Made by a program: the position numbers and the translations under genes
DNA from: Euborellia annulipes
Taxonomy: Eukaryota; Arthropoda; Insecta; Dermaptera; Anisolabididae
Length of the DNA stretch: 64,000 nt
Direction: 5' to 3'
NCBI GenBank assembly: GCA_023213315.1
Contig: JAKCPI010006242.1
Coordinates: 124,001 to 188,000, forward strand
In this document: positions 1 through 10,844 of the stretch, one piece after another
Layout: each line of letters starts with the position of its first letter
Position numbering within the stretch: position 1 is the stretch's first letter
Notes under the pieces: generated by a model
Seen by the model: the letters and a program-made list of their open reading frames with translations, nothing else
What the model was told of the DNA's origin: nothing
Database searches by the model: none

Positions 1-49
1 CAACTTTCTATTACCTTCGAATATATTTCGTTACGGTACTATGTAGGGC

Positions 50-500
50 CTACACGAGTAAAGTGTGCTTCAAACAATTTTCAGAGCAAAATGAGAAAAT
101 ACATTTGAAAGATCATCTAAAAAATAATTGATTTTTGAATTTTAATCAAAATTGTTTGAGTTTTTAAGAATTTTAAGATGCCTAATCTTTATATATAAAA
201 TTTCAACATCGTAGCCATGGGCGTAGCCAGGGGGAGGCAGGGGGGCCGTTGCCCCCCCCCTGGCTTGTCCTAAAAATTAAAAAAAAAAAAAAACAATATA
301 TATTTTTCCCATTGGGAATTTTTTTTTAACGCCCCAATCCACTATATTAATTTAATTTTTTTTGTTTAAATAAATAATTGTATATATTAATTGCAAGCCC
401 CCCCCTCTCGGCCTAATGAGGGGTTGCCCCCCCCCCCTAACAAGATGTCTGGCTACGCCCATGATCGTGGCTCTTTTAGTTCTGAGATATTTTGTTCACT
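50..500 (-). repeat. CTGGTG element, truncated copy
   Basis: This stretch matches the middle of the CTGGTG family read on the minus strand: the 'gagtaaagtgtgcttc', 'acatttgaaag' and 'taaaaaataattgattttt' segments seen in the fuller copies at 10250-10330 and 52320-52390. Both family ends are missing. It is interrupted by a miniature hAT-like element at 216-463, after which the family sequence resumes ('ctcttttagttctgagatat'). The first 50 bases may continue the copy but I cannot support that. Confidence 0.7.
216..463. mobile_element. hAT-like miniature element, CATGGGCGTAGCCAG ends
   Basis: The element starts CATGGGCGTAGCCAG and ends with the reverse complement, CTGGCTACGCCCATG. It is flanked by an 8-base near-duplication, ATCGTAGC at 208-215 and ATCGTGGC at 464-471. 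Eight-base target duplications are the hAT hallmark. The interior holds long C and G runs and AT-rich filler and has no coding capacity. Related copies are at 18690-18950 and 44098-44641. Confidence 0.8.
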
Positions 501-824
501 GAGTTATTGATCGAATTGGTATAGGCTATTTACAAAAAATCTCCAACCATTATTAATTAATTAATCTTATCCTCACCAAAATTATTAGTCAGGGGAAAAA
601 TACGAAAATTAAAAGAAAATAATGAAAAAATTTATAAAAACAAAAAACACCAAGCGAGTCAAAAGATAATAGGAATTATGATTAAACAAATAACACTGAA
701 TAAGCTTCGAAGGTTTTTTGTGCAAAAAAAAAAAAATAAAAAAAAACAGGCAATGAGATATATTTATTTTTAATAGAAAGAGATTTAGAACCTAAGAAAG
801 CAATCATTGTCAATTTAAATCAAA

Positions 825-1131
825 TTCGTTAGAGCAAAATTTGAGAAAATCGAAAAAAACTGAAAAAGTAAATCAGTAAAGTACTACAAGTACTCTTTGG
901 CTGATTTTATTCAAAACCTTCGTGTTACGTCTCAGGGGGGTACCTAACTTAAATATAAAATTTCAATCTCCTAGCTCTTTTCGTTCTTGAGATATTTTTT
1001 TTACAGACAGACAGACCATGTCGCGAAAACCACTTTTTTGGATTCATGGGGATCTCAAAACGTGTATATCCATCAAAATCTCGACCTCGAATTTTGACAT
1101 GAGTTCAATCCAAATAGGACAGAGAAAGTAA
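825..1131 (-). repeat. CTGGTG element, ACTTTCTC-end fragment
   Basis: Read on the minus strand, this contains the family's ACTTTCTC end (here 'agagaaagt' at 1123-1131), the 'cgaaaaccacttttttgg' block, the 'atatccatcaaaatctcg' block and the 'aaaatcgaaaaaaactgaaaaagta' block. The variable microsatellite inside the family is reduced to 'acagacagacagacc' here. The hairpin end is missing. Confidence 0.8.
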
Positions 1132-1139
1132 AAATTCTA

Positions 1140-2700
1140 AAAATACCGGCTTGCTCAGCAGGATGTGTTTACAGAAAACATAAAAACTCAATTTTGATCC
1201 GTGGTGAGGATTTTGGTGGCTTTTCATGTGGACGGTCACATATAGGGATAAAGGAAGTTGAAAACTTTTCCATTAGAAATTAATGTAAAATATGAGTTTT
1301 TTTTTTTTTTTGCAGAGAGAAAAGAAAAGATATTTATAATATAAATACCATTTCACAGAGATTATCGAATTGATTGAGAATCACAAATCATCACAACATA
1401 AATTCCTAAATAAATAAAAACTATTAATTTAAATAAGATATAAAGTTATTTAGGCGGGACGAACTTGGGAACTGTTTAAGAAACGATTGCTCGCTGCTGC
1501 CCCCCCCCCCTCCTCCCGTCCCGCCTGCCTTCCTTTCATTCTGATTGTCGAGGTCTAAAAATAGAACGACAATAAAAAAGAATTTCGGATTCTTAATTTT
1601 TTTTTATTATTAAATAATTGAATTAAATAAAATGAAAAATATTAGTTATTTATATAAGAACGATGAATCAAAATAAATTTGTTCCGATATTTGTGGGTTT
1701 AATCAAAACACTAGTTAGCGTACAGTTAATTTATATAAAAATTTTGTTGAGCAATGTAATAAAATTGGAAAATTATTACTCTGAAAAAAAAAGATCTTTT
1801 TATAAAATCTTCCATTATCTATAAACATTTCCTTTAAAAAATAATAAAAAGAAATAAACAGAAATAAAAAAAATTCCCAGTAAAGACACTCACACATGGA
1901 CCAAATTTCCTTCTTAACAAACGCCCATAAAATAATTTCTATTAGTACACTTGATTAAATTATTTTAAAATCTAGTTAAATTTTTTTTTTTTTTTAATAA
2001 TAATTAGCATCAGCCATGTTCTTTTGGCTTGACTTGAAGGGAGTTGAATAATTAATTAAATAAATTTCAATATACCTGATTCACAGGTGATGGCAGGTGC
2101 TTCACGATATAAAATTTAATACTTGAAAACACATCACAATGAAAATTAAACTCACTGAACACATTTTATAATTTTTTAACGCACTAAATAAAATCACTTG
2201 GAGAAAACGAACCGAACGCGTGCAGCATTGGAAGCCTGACTGATTGTTTGCACCTCATCTCCGCTAGAGTGCTCTGCGTGTCTTTGTTTTTATTCTTTGA
2301 AGCAATATTATTAATAAATTGGAAAAAAAAATTGATAAATTAAAATAATTTAATGAAAAAATTAATAATATGATGAAAAAAATTATTTACAAATATTAAT
2401 ATTCGGGTGCTTTTGTATATATTATTATAAAAAAAAAAATAAAGTTCAAAGTTCAAGTACAAATACTTTTATATTTTTAACACCTGTAATTTATGTAAAA
2501 ATTTTATATGAAATAAAATATATTTGGAATTGAGAAAATCATTGTATCTATGATAATAATTTAACCTATTTTAGTGAATAAATTTATTTGATTCATTTTT
2601 TGAAAGAAATACAGTATATTTTTTTTTGTATTATTTCCTATCCTTGCCGCTATAGCGAATTACTATCGCTTTGTTTTTATTCTTGTACATATATTAAAAT
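1140..2700. other. AT-rich stretch without recognised gene
   Basis: Mostly A/T runs and poly-T tracts. Two short GC-richer islands break the pattern: about 1450-1560 (C run, then CCCGTCCCGCCTGCC) and about 2205-2290. Either could be unique host sequence or a short exon, but no coding frame can be supported. The small frames here are low-complexity and not convincing. Confidence 0.4.
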
Positions 2701-2710
2701 TTTGAATTCA

Positions 2711-2757
2711 AAAATCTGGTGTGACAAGCACAGAACACAACTTTCGATTACCGAAGG
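2711..2757. repeat. Half of a CTGGTG hairpin
   Basis: The left arm of the family hairpin (ATCTGGTGTGACAAGCACAG through CGATTACCGAAGGT) is present. The right arm is replaced by unrelated sequence, so the palindrome is broken at its centre. Confidence 0.75.
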
Positions 2758-3141
2758 TGTGCCGATGTTTATAAGTGCTGATGAGTTTATTAGTGCTGAT
2801 CGCACTCATCATTAGGAAAAATTAATGTTAACTTGTCAGGTTTATTGTCATAGTAATGTAGCAATGCACTTGAACTTAATATTTAGGATAGAGCTCTTTC
2901 TTTAATAATTTGGGATTTATTTATTTCTTGATAAAAAGAAATCTAAATAAGCCAAGAAATTATTTATTTATATTTTTTTTTGCACTCTATAACTTGTTAC
3001 AACTAACTCTATTGACATAAATATAGTATAGTATACCACAATGTATAGCCATATTCGTAGGGTTATACATTGTGTCCCAAAAAGGATATTGGCTTTTTAA
3101 AGCGCTGTAGCTTTACTCCCTTTCATCTGAGGATACTGATC

Positions 3142-3335
3142 CAGGGGCGCCGGAACGAATTTGAATCAGGGAGGGGGGCATTAAATTTTAATTTAAAAGA
3201 TTTTATTTTTTAAAAGTAAAAATGTATCATTTTTAAAAATAAATGAAATAAAAGAAGAACTTTTGCCCCCTCTGCCCCCCTATAGGATGCCAGGGGGAGG
3301 GCAATGTACCCTTGCCCCCCTGTTCCGGCGCCTAT
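3142..3335. mobile_element. Miniature element with GCCGGAAC terminal inverted repeats
   Basis: Starts CAGGGGCGCCGGAAC and ends TGTTCCGGCGCCTATG, so the GGCGCCGGAAC core is inverted at the two ends, with G-rich then C-rich subterminal runs. The layout matches the other CAGGG-type miniature hAT-like elements in this window. I could not find a clear 8-base duplication. Confidence 0.6.
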
Positions 3336-4201
3336 GTACTCATCAACATAGTGACTGGAAACTTGGAAAATTTATCTCATTTCATTTCACTGCCAATAGT
3401 TGATGGAATTCTTTATCAAAAAGTCAACAATATGACTTCTTAGGCCGGTGAAATATGGGACTGAACCTTCGAATAACAACATCCTTCAATGGTACCATCA
3501 ATTCCAAGATACTAGCTGTATATCTTTAGGTAAAAGCCTCGAATTTAACTTCCACAATATGGTACGAGTTCCAACTGTTTCCTGAAATTGTCAATGTTAA
3601 TGGCCGATAAGGTACAATTTAGCCTATAACTATGACTAAAATTTCGGTATATATCTATTCCACCCTATTTAATAAAGAATTTTCATTTATTTTTTGTTGT
3701 GATTCAAAAAAATTCTATAATTGAGAATTCAATAAAATTAATATCTAAAATTATAGTAATCATTCTAATGGAATAAGCCTCTAAAATATATTTAATAAAA
3801 TTACCAGGTAATCATTCCCCAAGCGGATTTTAAAAAATCCTAATTAAATTTATATTGAATTTTTCCCAATTTCATTTTAACCATGTTTATTGGTTCTTTT
3901 TATTCAACAAAAAAAAAAAAAAACTTGCTTTAAGCCAATTGTTTCAATTAATGTTAAATATACCCAATGCCGAATTTCTAAATTTATAACTACAATCCGA
4001 TTAACGGATGTTTTCAATGGCATTATATGAATATTTAATTTAATCTCTTTTGGCATTAATTCAAGAAAATATGTCATCCATTATTTTGAGGTTAAGAGAA
4101 TATTGACTATAGATTCGGCCGGTACTCGTAAAATTTCTAAAAAAAAAGCGAGCAAATTTCTCTAGATTTTTTATTTATTTTTTTAAATTAAAATTTGTAA
4201 A
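3336..4201. other. AT-rich stretch, nothing recognised
   Basis: No open frame of note, no terminal inverted repeat and no RNA gene that I can support. A poly-A run lies near 3910. Confidence 0.4.
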
Positions 4202-4442
4202 GCCTACGGGCTTGGTTTAGTTGGTAGCGGGTCTAACTGAACGTCGCGGATTCGGATCCCAGCCAGTCCGATGATTTTATTTAAGCCATTTAGATACCAA
4301 ATGGCTTAAATAAAAATGCCTGGACCCCCAATAGATAAATTAATAATTAACGATTATCGTCAAAGTCTTGAATGGCCTAAGTTGCCGAAAAGACTTTGTG
4401 AATGTGTGTGTGAATGAGTAAAAAGAGTGTTAAAAAAAAAAA
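4202..4442 (+). mobile_element. tRNA-derived SINE, copy A
   Basis: The head is tRNA-like, with a box A resemblance (TAGTTGGTAGCGGG) and a box B resemblance (GATTCGGATCCC), the internal promoter of RNA polymerase III. The body contains the family-specific palindrome AAGCCATTTAG / CCAAATGGCTTAAAT, then GCCTGGACCCC, AACGATTATCGTCAAAGTCTT, a GT-rich stretch and an A tail. It aligns over its length with 4525-4792 and 57469-57733. Target duplications are not clear. Confidence 0.88.
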
Positions 4443-4524
4443 CAAATTTAATAAGATATTTAAATTAGCCACTTCATGAAAAAATCTAAACAATTTAATA
4501 AAACTCCATTTGAAGTTAATGTAT

Positions 4525-4792
4525 CGGGGCTTGGCGTAGAGGTTAGCGTGCGAACCTCGTATACCAAAAGTCGAGGGTTCGGACCCCAGGCAGTCCGATG
4601 ATTTTATTTAAGCCACTTGGATACCAAATGGCTTAAATAAGAATGCCTGGACCCCTAATAAATATATATTATATAAATACGAGTATCGTTAAAAGTCTTA
4701 AATGGCCTAAGTTGCCAAAAAACTGTGTGTATGTGTGTGAATATGAGTGTGAATGAGAAAAACAATGTGAGTGTTTTTAATTAAAAAAAAAA
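4525..4792 (+). mobile_element. tRNA-derived SINE, copy B, with target duplication
   Basis: Same body as the neighbouring copy, but the tRNA-like head differs (GGCGTAGAGGTTAGCGTG and GGGTTCGGACCCC). It ends in a poly-A tract and is flanked by a 12-base direct repeat, AAGTTAATGTAT at 4513-4524 and again at 4793-4804. That marks L1-type target-primed insertion, although the first two A's cannot be told from the tail. Confidence 0.92.
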
Positions 4793-4809
4793 AAGTTAAT
4801 GTATTTCTT

Positions 4810-5490
4810 GACCTACCTAAATACTAAGGGCATATATAAGGAGAGGCGGGGGGGGGGGGGGCAGGATGCATCATGCAAGTATCAAGTTAAACACTCCAAC
4901 TCAGATTAATGTTTATTTATTTTTTCTCACTGATGAAAAATTTTATTTTTATAAAAAATATTTGAATTAATTTATAAAAAAAAAAAAGTATCATCATACT
5001 CAACTATTTTATTTATTTTATCACGAAAATAAATCTAAGATTATTCATTCACATTAAATTTGACCGTATATTTTCGTTTTCTTTTTTTTTTTCTCTAAAG
5101 TCATCTCGATTTCAAAGGATTCCCGAATGGTCAGAACAGCATTTTGATAAATAGCAATGTTTTTGCCTTTGTGGGCAAATTCTTTTATTTATTGAGAAAA
5201 GCATATCCGGTCTATGGACCAAAAAATGATTACTCGGACATAAAACCCTCGGAACATGTCTTTTTCTCTCTAGAATGGGGTAATTAATTAACTGTCACTA
5301 TTCAGAACGGTTTGGAAAATATATTTTATTTTATTCATACTTATAATTTCGATTATAAAAAAAAAAAAAAAATTGTTAAACGTTATTCTTTTAAATCTCC
5401 ATCTTCCAATTTATGTTCTGTCAAATATAAAAAAATTAATAGTAGAATAAAAATTTATTTATAATTGTATTAGGCCTATTTTAATCTCAG
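4810..5490. other. AT-rich stretch with a G-tract, nothing recognised
   Basis: A run of about 13 G's lies near 4848, and a poly-A tract near 5357. No gene or repeat family is recognised. Confidence 0.35.
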
Positions 5491-5491
5491 T

Positions 5492-5816
5492 CAGGGCCGT
5501 AGACAGGGGAAGGGGGCTACCGGGATATCCCGGGGCCTGGACCCTCCGAGGGGGCCCGGGCCCTTTGCGCTCCAACCTTAAAATTCTAATAAAAAATAAT
5601 TTTCATGGTTAAAATTTCAATTAAAAAAAAAAAAATTAAATTTAAAATTTCAATAAAAAAAATAATTTTCTTGAAATTTCAATAAAAATGTATGTGTGTG
5701 TGAGTGCGAATGGGAAAAAAGTGTGTGTAAAAAAAAAACTATAAAAAACTGTTATGGTGGGGGGGGGGGGTATTATTAAGTAGCCCCGGGGCCCGTCAAG
5801 TCTGTTCGCGGTCCTG
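5492..5816. mobile_element. hAT-like miniature element, CAGGGCCGTAGACAG
   Basis: Ends CAGGGCCG and, inverted, CGGTCCTG, with matching G-rich and C-rich subterminal blocks ('ccccggggcccgtc' opposite 'ctaccgggatatcccgggg'). The flanks are ATCTCAGT (5484-5491) and ATCTCAGA (5817-5824), an 8-base duplication with one mismatch. The interior at about 5682-5740 carries the GT-rich tail of the tRNA-SINE family, which suggests a SINE fragment inserted in it or was captured. Confidence 0.75.
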
Positions 5817-5887
5817 ATCTCAGATTTAGGAGTACAATGAGATATAACTCTATTTCTATGATATTTGACAAATATATGTGATATAGA

Positions 5888-6150
5888 TATATATGGACAC
5901 TGTTACGCTTTAGTGTGTCAAGCGCCATCTACCGAGTTTAGAGAAAATTAACATCAAAGTTTTTTGTTTTGATTGGATTATATATAATTTTTTTTGTCAA
6001 TTTTGCAAGTAACATTAAATATAAATTTTTTTAGGATATATTTCATAAAAAATACTATTAATTAAAGCATTTGAAACAATATTCCGTGCTTAACTCAATT
6101 TCGAATTTTTTGGCGCTTGACACACTATTGCATAACAGGGTCCATATATA
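5888..6150. mobile_element. Miniature element with GTCAAGCGCCA terminal inverted repeats
   Basis: Left end TATATATGGACACTGTTACG followed by AGTGTGTCAAGCGCCA. The right end is the inverse, TGGCGCTTGACACACTATTG through GTCCATATATA. The arms are about 40 bases; the interior is AT-rich. A half copy lies at 39071-39183. It is non-coding, and I cannot assign the superfamily. Confidence 0.8.
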
Positions 6151-6159
6151 ATATAGCGG

Positions 6160-6930
6160 CATATAATTTTTTTTTCTTTTATTAGACTATTAATTGTATG
6201 TAACTTTTTGTAAACTAGGGATGAATGACCTTTGACCTAATTTAATTAAAAAGACATGACAATCCTTCAAGACCCAACAAATAAATAATTTTACTGGGTT
6301 TAAAAAAACAAATGAATCAGAACAGATAAAAGAGTTTATGGCACGAATAAAAGAATTAGAAAGGAACATTTACTTGTGTAAGAAAGATCTGAGGTCTGAG
6401 CATGCGTATTATTTTATAATGTAATTTTTTATAAGTCCAAAGTACAAGATATCCACAAATTAATACTTCTTCATTGTGAATAAATAAAGAAAAAGAAAAA
6501 AAATAGAGTTTCTCCATCGGATTGGTTCAATTTCAAAGCTGAAGTATAAATTTTCAAAGAAAAAAGTATTTTTGAATGCGGAATTATTCATTTAGAATAG
6601 GTGAGGTCACTTGACTAGAGGAAGGGAAAGCGATCTAATACCTCTCGTCTCATTAAATCTTGTAGGATCCCTTCTTAGAATGGTGATTAGGCCTATTAGA
6701 TTTGCATAGATAGAGGGAGAGGGAGTCTTGTAATCGGGAATTTATACCCAAAATTATATATGATATTGAAATGATGAGAAGTTGATGTGCAATATGGAAT
6801 TTCCATTGATCATCTCTCGAAGGAGGCGTAATAATTATTATAATTAACCGGAATTCCTAAAGTTTTCCATTATTGAAAATAATTTTATTTATTGAAGGTA
6901 ATTAATTATTAAATTATAAATAAAAAAATA
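6160..6930. other. AT-rich stretch, nothing recognised
   Basis: No repeat family recognised and no convincing frame. The stretch ends where a CTGGTG copy begins. Confidence 0.35.
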
Positions 6931-6932
6931 TG

Positions 6933-7400
6933 GTGTAAAAAGCACAGAACACAACTTTCGATTACTGAAGGGAAGAGAAAGTTGTGTGCTGTACTTGTCA
7001 CACCAGATTTTTTGTGTCGACATATATTTAGTTTCCTACTGTACGGCATATTTGAATTCTGTTATCATGGCATCATTTCTCATATCTTTTCTATGAAGCA
7101 CAAGAGTAAAGTGGTCTTGAGAAGATTTCAATGGTGAAATGAGAATATACATTTTAAAAAGCATCTAAAAAATAATTGATTTTTGAATTTTAATCAAAAT
7201 CGTTGGAGCGAATTTTGAGAAAATCGAAAAAAACTGAAAAAGTACATCAGTAAAGTACTAGTACTCTTTGGCCGATTTTGATTAAAAGCTTATTTTTCCG
7301 GTCCCGGGGGTGTTTAACTTAAATATAAAATTTCAGCCTCATAGCTTAATTTCTTCATGCTTTAAATTGTATGCACACAGACACACACACACACACACAG
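6933..7400 (-). repeat. CTGGTG element, interrupted by a non-LTR fragment
   Basis: Minus-orientation copy with a nearly complete hairpin (6933-7012; the left arm is mutated to ATGGTGTAAAAAGC), then the GTCGACA block, the 'gagtaaagtggtctt' block and the 'gagaaaatcgaaaaaaactg' block, ending in a CA microsatellite at 7376-7400. The family sequence stops there at the tail of the non-LTR element and resumes in part after 7938. Confidence 0.85.
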
Positions 7401-7945
7401 AGAAATAGAAATAGAAATAGAAATAATTTATTAATATACCCTGAGGCAATGCCTCTTAGGGAAACAAAAAGATACATAATTATAATTTTCATTTTCATTC
7501 TCCCTCTCCGGGATTGAATTAGTTTTTACATATGCTCAGCTTCTCTTAAATTAGTTGAACAAATACAAATATGAGAAAAAAAGAAAATAAATAAATAAAT
7601 AAAATAAATTAAAATAAAAAACAAAAACAAAATCAAGACAGACAAGATGACAAATAAGTAGAGAGCAAAATAATAATGAATAAATAGCAAATCCAAATAT
7701 TCAGGAAATGCAAATTATTGACCCTTCCACATCCATGCCGAGTCCAGCCATTCACCTTTTACTTGCAAATTCATTATTCTTTAAGAATCTAAATAATGAG
7801 TTTTTAAATTTGGTCAAATTTTTTGATGTTACGACGTCTAAGGGAAGAGCATTCCACAATTTCGAGGCAGTAATAAGAAATGAACCACTGTATGTCGCAG
7901 TTCGATGTATAGGCACAACAAGTTTGGGAGAGAGAAGGACCATGT
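7401..7945 (-). pseudogene. Non-LTR retrotransposon 3' end (reverse transcriptase C-terminus)
   Basis: The minus-strand frame 7752-7943 reads as the extreme C-terminal region of insect non-LTR (LINE) polymerases. The diagnostic stretch is R-T-A-T-Y-S-G-S-F, followed by K-L-W-N-A-L-P and a conserved closing K-F-K-N-S-L-F. It is followed by a 3' untranslated region and a repeated tail of ATTTCT-type units (7401-7430 on the plus strand), as many insect LINEs have. The copy is 5'-truncated and lacks the catalytic domain. It lies inside a CTGGTG repeat. The overlapping plus-strand frame 7708-8049 is a shadow. Clade (Jockey, CR1 or other) is not assignable from this piece. Confidence 0.75.
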
Positions 7946-8396
7946 CGCGAAAACCACTTTTCTATGAGTACAAAAGTAACATGTGCTTCAAAAGATTTCA
8001 ATTTCAAAATGAAAATATACATTTGAAAGAGCTTCTAAAAAATAATTAATTTTTGAATTTTAATCAAAATCGTAGTAGCGAGTTTTGAGAAAATCGAAAA
8101 AAAAAAACTGAAAAGTAAATTAGTAATTTTGTTCAAAAGCTTCGTGTCAAGGTCTTTTTGTTTTTGAGATATTTTGTTCACAGACACACACATACAGATA
8201 TACACTCAGAGACAGACACACACACACATACACAAAGACAGATCATGTTGCGAAAACCGCTTTTTTGGATTGTAGGGACCTCAAAACATGTACAGTATAT
8301 CCATCAAAATCTCGACATAGAATTTTTGACATAAATTCAATACTTTCTCTATATATAGGCCTATGTATATTAACATATACATATAGGTAAGAGAAA
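7938..8396 (-). repeat. CTGGTG element, rearranged minus copy
   Basis: Contains 'catgtcgcgaaaaccactttt', the 'acatttgaaagagcttct' and 'gagaaaatcgaaaaa' blocks, CA-rich microsatellites near 8180-8232, the 'tccatcaaaatctcgacat' block and the terminal 'ggtaagagaaagt' at 8384-8396. The block order shows an internal deletion. Confidence 0.75.
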
Positions 8397-8427
8397 GTAA
8401 TTAAACTAGATATTGATTGTCTTCTGA

Positions 8428-8796
8428 ATACCACTTTACTCTTTGAAATGTACCTGGTATATTCTCATTTTGCCATTGAAATCTTATGAAAACCACTTTA
8501 CTCTTGTACTTCATAGGTTAGATAGGACAAATGGTTGCCATGGTAACAAAATATACATTTTTCCCATTCTTATAAATTTTACATATTGAAATTCGAATGT
8601 ACCGTACTGTCGGAAACTAAATATATGTCGACACAAAAAAATCTGGTGCGACCACTCACACCAGATTTTTTGGACTCAGTTGCCTCAAAAAATGTATTTC
8701 TATCAAAATCTCGACATCGAATTTTTGACATGATCGCAATCCTTTCTCACTATATATTACATATATAGGTAAGAGAAAGTAAAAATATAAGGAAGG
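8428..8796. repeat. CTGGTG elements joined head to head through a shrunken hairpin
   Basis: 8428-8673 is in plus orientation (the 'taccactttactctt', 'ggttgccatggtaac' and 'aaatatatgtcgacac' blocks). It ends in a hairpin reduced to ATCTGGTGCGACC ACTCACACCAGATT, so the central 60 bases are deleted. From 8674 the sequence runs in minus orientation to GGTAAGAGAAAGT at 8767-8779. The unit is therefore two partial copies meeting at a hairpin. Confidence 0.7.
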
Positions 8797-8799
8797 TTT

Positions 8800-9360
8800 C
8801 TATTAAGTCCTATATTAAATCAGATATTTTTTAATTTCATTGGTGCTATTATCTATTTAAAATAATTTAAACGTTATCATCGTAATCTTAATTTATGATC
8901 ATTCATTCTAGTTCAGGATCATTTTGTCTTAACTTTATTTTATCTTATTTAAATATAAAGGAAGTCATCTATTGGTAAGAAGGAAATGCAAAATGAGAGG
9001 TGGAAGGGGTGGGGGGGGGGAGTTTTATAGCGGCCACCGAACCTCTATAGCCAAATAAATCTCATCCATATCACGTACTTAAAATAATAAGAAGCTTTGA
9101 ATCCAATTAATCTTCGCTTATATGTTTTATCTCTGTTGAGGCTCATCTAAAATTCAACAAGTGACATCAATTCTAAATAAACGCGCATTATTTCGGATAT
9201 GTTGGACTGAGATTTTTTTTTTTTTTTTTTTTGAAAATTATGAGTAAATATAAATTTTAATCTTCTCCCTAGCACATTTTGAATAATCCGCTGTTTATGA
9301 TGTTAATTTTTAAAGAGTAAAGTAGTTTAGCTCAATATTTCAAAGTCAATTTCACCTACT
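8800..9360. other. AT-rich stretch with G-run and T-run
   Basis: Contains a G-run near 9010-9020 and a run of about 20 T's near 9213-9232. No gene or repeat recognised. Confidence 0.35.
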
Positions 9361-9364
9361 TTTT

Positions 9365-10548
9365 ACTTTCTCTTACCTATGTATATCTTTATATATATAA
9401 TTCTTCTGTACGTGTGTATGTGACTGAACTCCTCCTAAACGACTGAACCAATTATGATGAAATTTTCTGTGTATGTTTGTGAGAGTCCCGGACAGGTTTT
9501 GTTTCACAAATAACAATAAGTTAATGAGTAATGTATCCGTTAAAATAAGAAAAAAATAAAAATTAGAAGAAATAGTTGCCATGGTAACAAAATATAAATA
9601 TTTACCCATGTTTACGATTTTTTTATTTATTTACATTTTGAATTCTAAAATTATTATTATCGGCGTAAATTTTTTGTCTGTGTCCGGGAGAGTCCCGGAA
9701 AGGATATGATTCACAAAAAATCTTAAGTTCGTGAATAACCGTAATTAACCGTTAAAATAGTCTCTATATATAAAAATGAAAAGGGAAAATGTATGTACCG
9801 GTATGTATATAAGTAGGCGAGCAAGGGGGTCCAGGGGGCGAGCCCCGCCTAGACGGAAAGCCCCGCCGAAGGCGGGGCGCGTCTAGTATGTAATATATAT
9901 ATAGAGAGAAAGTATTGGATTCATGTCAAAAATTCGATGTCGAGATTTTGATGGATCTTCAAGTTTTGAGGTCCCCTGAATCCAAAAAAGTGGTTTTCGC
10001 GACATGGTCTGTCTGTGTGTGGGTGGGTGTGTGGGTGTGTGTGTGTGTGTGTGTGTTCAATTTTAAGCATGAAGGAATTGAGCTACGAGGTTGAAATTTT
10101 ATATTTAAGTTAAACACCACCCGGGACCGGAAAAATAAGCTTTTAATCAAAATCGGCCAAAGAGTACTAGTACTTTACTAATGTACTTTTTCAGTTTTTT
10201 TCGATTTTCTCAAAATTTGCTCCAACGATTTTTTTTAAATTCAAAAATCAATTATTTTTTAGATGCTCTTTCAAATGTATATTCTCATTTTGCAATTGAA
10301 ATCTTCTGAAAACCACTTTACTCTTGTATTTCATAGGGAAGATAGGAGAAATGGTTGCCATGGTAACAAAATATAAATATTTTCCCATACTTAAAAATTT
10401 TACATCTGAATTCATATGTTCCGTACTGTCATGTCGGGAACTAAATATATGTCGACACGAAAAATCTGGTGTGACAAGCACAGAACACAACTTTCGATTA
10501 CCGAAGGTAAGAGAAAGTTGTGTGCTGTGACCAGTCACACCAGATTTT
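9365..10548 (+). repeat. CTGGTG element, full-length copy split by a Helitron
   Basis: Starts ACTTTCTCTTACC at 9365 and ends with the complete hairpin at 10464-10548. The Helitron at 9386-9886 splits it. Removing that insert restores the family sequence exactly as found at 51923-51970. Family blocks in order: 'agagaaagtattggattcatg', the 'gattttgatggatcttca' block, a GT microsatellite (10013-10053), 'aagcatgaaggaattgagct', 'agtactagtactttact', 'ggttgccatggtaac', the GTCGACAC block and the hairpin. Non-coding; the frames across it are chance. Confidence 0.9.
9386..9886 (+). mobile_element. Non-autonomous Helitron
   Basis: The 5' end is TC followed by TTTATATATATAATTCTTCTG. The 3' end is CTAG (9883-9886), preceded by a hairpin GCCCCGCC-GAA-GGCGGGGC at 9860-9878, four bases before CTAG. 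That is the standard Helitron terminus. It sits between A (9385) and T (9887) with no target duplication, and the rejoined flanks match the uninterrupted copies at 51923 and 32915. Inside there is an approximate duplication around 'gagagtcccgga' (9481 and 9690), and a piece matching the CTGGTG family ('gttgccatggtaacaaaat' near 9574). There is no Rep/helicase gene. Confidence 0.93.
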
Positions 10549-10752
10549 TTTTTATGAAATTTTAAATGTAGAATAGGATGAGAGATTTTTTTTCCCAGGA
10601 AATTCCAGTAAGTTACACAAAGGAGCCAATTCGAGAATGTTTTCAATAAGTGTTTAAAACAAGTTTAAGAAAAAGAAGGTATTTTGGAAAGATAAAAAAA
10701 TAATTTTTATTAACAAGGTTGTGAGTATACTTTTTTGTTGATCGACTAAGTG

Positions 10753-10832
10753 CCACATGGTTCCCAGGAATCCAGAATCTCCATCATTTCTGGGGCAGCG
10801 GTGTGCTATCCACTGCACCATGCCACCGGACC
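10753..10832 (-). mobile_element. tRNA-like SINE head
   Basis: On the minus strand the sequence begins GGTCCGGTGGCATGG and contains GCAGTGGATAGCAC, a good box A resemblance, and GGATTCCTGGGAACC, a weaker box B resemblance. No A tail or family body could be recognised. It may be a decayed tRNA pseudogene instead. Confidence 0.4.
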
Positions 10833-10844
10833 TTCTATCTACAC

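Noticed and set aside
2588..2815. 75-codon plus-strand frame
   Set aside because: Half of it is a CTGGTG hairpin arm and the rest A/T-codon sequence; frames of this kind recur in every copy of the hairpin.
4202..4280. Functional tRNA gene
   Set aside because: The tRNA-like heads lack a credible cloverleaf and are followed by a shared non-tRNA body and A tail; SINE heads.
7708..8049. 113-codon plus-strand frame
   Set aside because: Antisense shadow of the LINE C-terminus plus CTGGTG sequence.
10248..10646. 132-codon minus-strand frame resembling a repeated protein segment K-S-G-V-T-S-T
   Set aside because: The repeated segment comes from translating the CTGGTG hairpin; the same 'protein' appears at 14485, 30341, 52471 and 54596 on either strand, so it is a repeat artefact, not a conserved protein.
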